From positions 62,001 through 126,000 of the forward strand of contig NZ_JH376421.1 of the NCBI RefSeq assembly GCF_000233455.1: 64,000 bases of DNA, written 5' to 3'. The notes under the pieces were generated by a model, which did not search any database, was not told the origin of the DNA, and worked only from the letters and a program-made list of their open reading frames with translations. Positions 59,780-64,000 of this stretch are shown one piece after another. This DNA comes from [Clostridium] citroniae WAL-17108. Its GTDB lineage: Bacteria; Bacillota; Clostridia; Lachnospirales; Lachnospiraceae. Position numbers and translations under genes: made by a program. Position 1 is the stretch's first letter, and every line of letters begins with the position of its first letter.

Positions 59780-60700
59780 TTATACTCCAAAAAACCTGTT
59801 CCTGTACACCTGTGTAATGGCATGAAACTGTTCAATCTCCATCCTCTTGCTCTCTGTCAGAAGGGATGCATCCTTTGATCGGGTCACCAGGCTCATATCC
59901 ACGCCCTCCAGCTGCATGTGATACTTACAGTTGACAGGGTAAACCTGGCACTCCACCATGGAGGCGGCTCCCAGGAAATCCATGAGCTCCTTTGCCCGCT
60001 CCGGTTCCTTATGGTAATTGCTGCACATCCATGCATACAGATCCCCATGGAAGTTGGCCATGACTCCAGAATATCCTGCGCACCCCATTTTCAGGCTTTC
60101 CAACAGGGTTGCCGCATTGGCGTTAAAGATCTTAAGAGCGGTTCCCTTTACTGCCTCACACTTTGCCTTCAGCTGTTTCAGGTCACAGCATGTATCCTTT
60201 AAGAACGCAAATTTTCCTGTCTGAGCGCACCACCTTAATAATTCAGGGGAGAGCAGGCGCTTATAGGGGGCCGGGCATTCGTAAACCCCAAAGCTGTCAG
60301 CCTCAACATGGTCCAGCAGATATTCAATGTTCTTTTTTGCTATGTCCTCACTCTCCCCCTCCTTTGCAAACTGGTTTGAGATAAACACATAAGACTCCGC
60401 CCCCGCATCAATGATCGCCTGGGCTTCCCGAACCTGATCCTCCATCTTTTCAGCCACATGTCCGGAGGCAATGACACCCATATGCTTTGGTGTATTACGG
60501 ATCACAAACCTTGCCAGCTCTAACCGCTCCTCCTTATCCAGGAAAAACATCTCGCTGGACTGGCAAACCGCGAAAATTCCTGTTACATTCATCCTCTCAT
60601 ACCACTGGATGATCCTCAGGACCGCATCATAATCAACCTTGTTGTCGGCAGTGAAAGGCGTGATCATGACCGGCCATACGCCACTTGCTATTTCTTTCAT
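59780..60700 (-). CDS. Dihydrodipicolinate synthase / N-acetylneuraminate lyase family aldolase
   Basis: A 306-residue class I (Schiff-base) aldolase barrel. The Schiff-base lysine lies in FAFLKDTCCDLKQLKAK. Before it, FGVYECPAPYKRLLSPELLRW holds the Tyr, and IFAVCQSSEMFFLDKEERLEL replaces the usual GTTGE loop, so it is neither a standard DapA nor a standard NanA. Members of this subgroup act on 2-keto-3-deoxy sugar acids or related compounds. It is the first gene of the operon; GGAGGAATGAG is upstream. It is divergent from an AraC-type regulator. Confidence 0.85.
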   Translation of the reverse strand: MKEIASGVWPVMITPFTADNKVDYDAVLRIIQWYERMNVTGIFAVCQSSEMFFLDKEERLELARFVIRNTPKHMGVIASGHVAEKMEDQVREAQAIIDAGAESYVFISNQFAKEGESEDIAKKNIEYLLDHVEADSFGVYECPAPYKRLLSPELLRWCAQTGKFAFLKDTCCDLKQLKAKCEAVKGTALKIFNANAATLLESLKMGCAGYSGVMANFHGDLYAWMCSNYHKEPERAKELMDFLGAASMVECQVYPVNCKYHMQLEGVDMSLVTRSKDASLLTESKRMEIEQFHAITQVYRNRFFGV

Positions 60701-60724
60701 CTCATTCCTCCATTTTGATTTTTT

Positions 60725-60741
60725 ATGTCAGACATAGTATA
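60725..60741 (-). promoter_or_regulatory. Candidate -10 and operator palindrome of the NAL-TRAP-FucI unit
   Basis: Minus-strand TATACT (60736-60741) is directly followed by the perfect palindrome ATGTC-A-GACAT (60725-60735). The -35 (TGCAAT, 16 nt up) is poor, which fits activation by the divergent AraC-type protein. The region 60701-60866 also has TAGTACTA near 60778. Confidence 0.4.
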
Positions 60742-60866
60742 ATGTTTTTAGGTTTGAATTGCATCCAATATAATATCTAGTACTATTTCATACTTTTTGT
60801 GAACTGGATCAAATTCTTATTGTGTTTTCAGAAATAGTCTCACTAAAGCAAAGGAGGGTCCCAACA

Positions 60867-61793
60867 ATGCCTGAAATTTTTGATGATTACTGCTGGCAGA
60901 AGCATAAGCAGGTCATAACACGGGAAAAGCATCATATTCCAGGCCTGGCGAACTTTGCCCACTGGCGTATGAATTCATCCATCCCCCCAAGCCCCACCCA
61001 TTACCACTCGGATATATGGGAAATCCACTGTATGATCAAAGGAAAGAGGATTTCCTTTTTAGAACAGATGGATGGACGTGTCTCCTACACCATCACCGGA
61101 AACGAAGCCTTTATCACCTTCCCCTATGAACTCCATGGGAACGGCAACCTGCCCCAGATGCCCTGTGAGTTCTACGCGTTCCAGATCGATATGAAGGAGC
61201 GCAATAACCTTCTCTGTCTGAACAAGGAGTACAGCAACGCTCTCTGTGACTATCTGCTTTCCATCAAGCACCGCCATCTGCAGATGTCAACCACCGAAAT
61301 CCAGCTCATACGCATGGCCTTCAACTTATTTTCCAGTGAAAATATACAGGATGTGAGAAACGGGGTTTTATTTTTAAGCTGTTTCCTCTCCAATCTGTGC
61401 TATATGCTTCCAGTGGAAAAAGGAGCGATCCATCCCTTTAACCCTAACATCCAGCAATCCATTGATTACATCCGGGAAAACATCAGCAGGTCCCTGTCCC
61501 TTCAGGAACTGGCTGAAGCCTCAGGCTATTCCCTGTCCAGGTTTAAGACAAAATTTAAGGAGGAGGTGGGCATCACCCCCAATGAATATATCCTGCTCCA
61601 GAAAATGGAACAGGCCAAGCACATGCTGGAAACCAGCGATATCCAGATCACAAAGCTGGCTTACGAACTGGGCTTTTCCTCCAGCAATTATTTTTCCTCA
61701 GTTTTCAAAAAGCTGTTAAACTGTAATCCAATGGAATATAGAAAGAATTTTAACTCTTATCTGCAAAACTATGCCTCCAAACATACACTGTAA
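60867..61793 (+). CDS. AraC family transcriptional regulator
   Basis: A 308-residue activator. An N-terminal cupin-like sugar-binding part (PTHYHSDIWEIHCMIKGKRISF, with FITFPYELHGNG) is followed by the C-terminal AraC domain: SLSLQELAEASGYSLSRFKTKFKEEVGIT and LAYELGFSSSNYFSSVFKKLLNC give the two HTH motifs. The ATG at 60867 has AAAGGAGGG upstream; the frame opens 15 codons earlier. Divergent from the NAL-TRAP-GH106-FucI operon, which it probably controls. Its effector may be a deoxysugar or sugar acid. Confidence 0.92.
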   Translation: MPEIFDDYCWQKHKQVITREKHHIPGLANFAHWRMNSSIPPSPTHYHSDIWEIHCMIKGKRISFLEQMDGRVSYTITGNEAFITFPYELHGNGNLPQMPCEFYAFQIDMKERNNLLCLNKEYSNALCDYLLSIKHRHLQMSTTEIQLIRMAFNLFSSENIQDVRNGVLFLSCFLSNLCYMLPVEKGAIHPFNPNIQQSIDYIRENISRSLSLQELAEASGYSLSRFKTKFKEEVGITPNEYILLQKMEQAKHMLETSDIQITKLAYELGFSSSNYFSSVFKKLLNCNPMEYRKNFNSYLQNYASKHTL

Positions 61794-61839
61794 AACGTGG
61801 TATGGAAAGTGCAGCAATAATATAAAAGGAAGAAACGGC

Positions 61840-61870
61840 AAAAAAACGGCCCGGCAGAACGCCCGGACCG
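61840..61870 (-). terminator. Intrinsic terminator after the fructuronate-reductase-like gene
   Basis: On the minus strand CGGTCCGG and CCGGGCCG (one G-T pair) enclose a short loop, followed by seven T. Confidence 0.75.
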
Positions 61871-61905
61871 CAGAATGCAGACAAACTAATTTTTGTTTTA
61901 GGGTT

Positions 61906-61923
61906 CGAGGGGAAAGCCCCTCG
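61906..61923. repeat. Short perfect hairpin CGAGGGG-AAAG-CCCCTCG
   Basis: Seven-bp arms with a four-base loop in the convergent region between the araC-type and uxuB-like genes. No T-run on either side; possibly an interspersed repeat or RNA-processing hairpin. Confidence 0.5.
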
Positions 61924-61975
61924 GACTGATTTCCTTATGGTGTATGCCTATAATATTTCCCTATGGTATCTGAAA

Positions 61976-63586
61976 CTATCCAACATACTTCTTAAGTGTG
62001 GCTCTCACAGCCCCCGGGCCTGCAATCTCCTCCTGGAACATTGCCTCCACCGTCTCGCCGATGCCGGCCTCATAAAGGTCGATTCCAAAGATATTGGCAT
62101 TGGAAAGGATGGGCTTTAACTGTCCCGTGTAGGACTCAGGCGTTCCAACCTGGATTCCCTTTAACGCAGCTGTCAGCTCAGGCACCATGGGATCGGCTGA
62201 AAGCTCAAATGCATTGCCCTCATCATCCACTGCCAGCAGATACCTGCACCAGCCCGCAAGGGCCAGGGGAATGGCCTTCAGCTTCTTTGCATCGCCATAC
62301 TTTTCAACATAAGCCTTGATGGTCTCGCCATAGCGGATCCCAACCTTTTGTGAGGTGTCGGTGGCGATCCTCTGTGGCGTATCAGGCATAAAGGGGTTGG
62401 GGATCCTCACATTGATGACTTCATTTACAAAGTCTTCAGGGGACAGGATGCCGGGGTCTGTCACAACAGGCATTCCCTCCACCGGACCGATCTCATGGAC
62501 CAGCCTGTTCAGCTGCTCATCCTTCATCTCATCCGCGATCAAGGTATATCCCAGCACGCAGCCGTATACGGCCAGAGCTGTGTGAAGAGGGTTCAGGCAG
62601 GTGGTTACCTTCATCCGCTCCACCTTGTTGACCGTATCCCTGTCAGTCATATATACGCCGGCCTTTTCCAGGGCAGGCCTGCCATTGGGGAACTTGTCCT
62701 CGATCACCAGGTACTGAGGTCCCTCTGCGTTTACAAATGGAGCAATATAAGTCTTCTTGGAGGTGATGACCGGGGCCATATCCTCCACACCGGCCTTCTC
62801 CAACTCAGCGCATACGGAATCCGCGGGGCGTGGGGTGATCTTATCGATCATGGACCAGGGGAAGGAAACCTGGTTCTCATCAGAGAGATAGGCAATGAAT
62901 CCGTCCTCCACATATCCCTTCTGGTTCCATTCCTTTGCCATGGTAAGGATGGAGCTTTGAAGCTTCTCACCATTGTGGGAGCAGTTATCCATGGATACCA
63001 CTGCCAGCGGAGCCTTGCATGCCTTATATCTCTCATATAAGAGAGCGCATACAACTGCCATGGCAGATACAGCCTTGTCCGGACCATTGTCAATGTCCGC
63101 CTGTATAAATGGGAAATAAGTTCCGTCCGATCCCTTCAGGGCATAGCCCTTTTCCGTTATGGTAAAGGAGATCATCTGAAGCACCGGATTGATAAAAATC
63201 TCCTTTAAACGGTCCCACTCCTCTTTCACCCCTGACTGGGCCTTCAGGGCCTCGGTAAGAGATCCGATGACCTTCTTGTCCGTGGAACCGTCAGCCTTTA
63301 AGGTAACTGCCAGCACCAGGTTGTCGTAGGGCTTATATATCTGATCAATCACATCAAAATCAAAGGTTTCCACGCAGGTGATGCCCTTGCTGCTCTCCCC
63401 GCTCTCGATCAGCCTGTCCGCCAGTCCGCCGATAAATATACGGAAAATGTTCCCTGCTCCAAAGTGCACCCACACAGGCGCCTGCTTTGTCTCTTCCGCC
63501 ACTGCACGGGTATCGTATTTAGGAAGTCCGATACCGGCTGCTTCCCACAAACTCTTGTCTTTTAATCCTTCCAATGTTAGTTTCAT
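61976..63586 (-). CDS. uxuB: Mannitol dehydrogenase / fructuronate reductase family protein (UxuB-like)
   Basis: A 536-residue long-chain polyol dehydrogenase that interconverts fructuronate and mannonate (or similar keto/hydroxy pairs) using NAD(P). The N-terminal nucleotide fold includes VWVHFGAGNIFRIFIGGLADRL. The catalytic motif lies in KVTTCLNPLHTALAVYG (K...N..H). FPWSMIDKITPRP and VSMDNCSHNGEKL are family stretches. GGAAAGGG precedes the ATG. It supplies the step before the UxuA paralogues at 10.2-12.4 kb. It is divergent from a zinc dehydrogenase, with shared repeated motifs between. Confidence 0.88.
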   Translation of the reverse strand: MKLTLEGLKDKSLWEAAGIGLPKYDTRAVAEETKQAPVWVHFGAGNIFRIFIGGLADRLIESGESSKGITCVETFDFDVIDQIYKPYDNLVLAVTLKADGSTDKKVIGSLTEALKAQSGVKEEWDRLKEIFINPVLQMISFTITEKGYALKGSDGTYFPFIQADIDNGPDKAVSAMAVVCALLYERYKACKAPLAVVSMDNCSHNGEKLQSSILTMAKEWNQKGYVEDGFIAYLSDENQVSFPWSMIDKITPRPADSVCAELEKAGVEDMAPVITSKKTYIAPFVNAEGPQYLVIEDKFPNGRPALEKAGVYMTDRDTVNKVERMKVTTCLNPLHTALAVYGCVLGYTLIADEMKDEQLNRLVHEIGPVEGMPVVTDPGILSPEDFVNEVINVRIPNPFMPDTPQRIATDTSQKVGIRYGETIKAYVEKYGDAKKLKAIPLALAGWCRYLLAVDDEGNAFELSADPMVPELTAALKGIQVGTPESYTGQLKPILSNANIFGIDLYEAGIGETVEAMFQEEIAGPGAVRATLKKYVG

Positions 63587-63646
63587 CTGATTACCCTTTC
63601 CTTTTGAAATAAGAATATTGATAGATTACAAATAAAGCAAGTCTCA

Positions 63647-63659
63647 CTAGTATGGTAGT
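63647..63659. promoter_or_regulatory. Operator-like motif, copy 1
   Basis: CTAGTATGGTAGT. It shares 12 of 13 bases with copy 2 at 63785-63797 in the same divergent intergenic region. Confidence 0.5.
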
Positions 63660-63754
63660 ATATGGAAGCTTTATTTTCAATATGTAATTTTTCACAATAT
63701 TTATTATGTATTTTTATGAAAAACGCTCACATTTTTCCATTTTATTTTCCGCCA

Positions 63755-63783
63755 TTGACAATTCCGTCAAGGGGTATTAGTAT
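63755..63783 (+). promoter_or_regulatory. Candidate promoter for the zinc dehydrogenase gene
   Basis: TTGACA (consensus -35) at 63755-63760, 17 nt, TAGTAT. An alternative -10, TATACT, is at 63781-63786 but 20 nt away. Confidence 0.5.
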
Positions 63784-63784
63784 A

Positions 63785-63797
63785 CTTGTATGGTAGT
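63785..63797. promoter_or_regulatory. Operator-like motif, copy 2
   Basis: CTTGTATGGTAGT, immediately downstream of the candidate -10 of the dehydrogenase promoter and 138 bp from copy 1. The position suits a repressor site. Confidence 0.5.
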
Positions 63798-63846
63798 TGA
63801 TGTGATACAATAACACAGAAAATCAATGAATTAAAGGAGAATGATT

Positions 63847-64000
63847 ATGAAAGCCGTACAGATTGTGAAACCCAATGAATTAAAGCTGATCGACATTGAA
63901 AAGCCCGTGATCACAGAAAAGGACAATGTTCTTGTTAAGATGACCGCTGCAGGGATCTGCGGTTCCGATGTGGGTATTTATCACGGGACCAACGCGGCAG
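63847..64000 (+). CDS. Zinc-dependent alcohol/polyol dehydrogenase (5' part only)
   Basis: The first 51 codons are inside the window: MKAVQIVKPNELKLIDIEKP, then VLVKMTAAGICGSDVGIYHG. AGICGSD holds the catalytic-zinc cysteine of medium-chain dehydrogenases such as sorbitol, threonine or galactitol/uronate-related enzymes. AAAGGAGA lies before the ATG at 63847. Next to the UxuB-like gene it may act on a hexonate, for example a tagaturonate or gluconate-type oxidation; this is inference. Confidence 0.85.
   Translation, partial: MKAVQIVKPNELKLIDIEKPVITEKDNVLVKMTAAGICGSDVGIYHGTNAA

Noticed and set aside
61899..61925. GGTTCGAG sequence with a hairpin, like a tRNA T-arm
   Set aside because: No acceptor, D or anticodon arms can be folded around it and no CCA-end structure is present.

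Overview
The window looks like a chromosomal segment of a spore-forming Clostridia bacterium, most likely a gut Lachnospiraceae of the Enterocloster / Clostridium clostridioforme kind. This is inferred from a spoIIID gene, strong AGGAGG ribosome sites, moderate GC, lipobox-bearing binding proteins and the dense carbohydrate and organic-acid transport content. There are no rRNA or tRNA genes, CRISPR arrays, insertion sequences or phage genes. The window starts inside a ttcA-like gene and ends inside a zinc alcohol dehydrogenase gene.

1-9.4 kb is general metabolism: a PP-loop tRNA thiolation enzyme (partial), cysE, a PrcB-domain lipoprotein, ilvE, an iron-type ABC transporter (ATPase, binding protein, fused permease) divergent from a TetR regulator, and a PutP-like Na+/solute symporter. 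A probably 5'-truncated cell-wall-binding protein follows at 9.47-10.2 kb.

10.2-18.7 kb (minus strand) is a uronate block: a GH105-like unsaturated glycuronyl hydrolase, a PrpR-type sigma-54 activator, then a TRAP transporter (dctP-dctQ-dctM) and two divergent mannonate-dehydratase-like (UxuA) paralogues. A clear -24/-12 promoter with upstream palindromes lies between activator and transporter. spoIIID sits at 18.75-19.03 kb.

19.1-32.3 kb (minus strand) is a plant-polysaccharide oligosaccharide locus: two enolase-superfamily dehydratases, an ABC sugar importer, a large lectin-plus-beta-propeller protein, a GH43 protein, then a PrpR-like regulator whose ATPase domain has lost its key motifs and a class C beta-lactamase-fold serine hydrolase. 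32.6-41.7 kb (plus strand) holds a YesM/YesN two-component system, an ABC sugar importer and a GH94 phosphorylase.

42.1-49.4 kb (minus strand) appears to be a catabolic unit: racemase, TRAP transporter, GntR regulator, cupin, BKACE and a DUF1537 acid-sugar kinase. Three copies of one operator-like sequence lie at its two promoters. 49.6-51.4 kb (plus strand) is an FMN riboswitch, ribU and a creatininase-family gene. 51.4-60.7 kb (minus strand) is a third TRAP unit with an NAL/DapA-like lyase, a GH106-like glycosidase, YhcH and FucI, divergent from an AraC regulator. 62-64 kb has a fructuronate-reductase-like gene divergent from a zinc alcohol dehydrogenase, sharing repeated operator-like motifs.

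Overall the genes form neighbouring importer-plus-enzyme cassettes for plant or host glycans, uronates and sugar acids, each with its own regulator. Most functional calls rest on recognised protein motifs; substrates are inferred. No similarity search was run.
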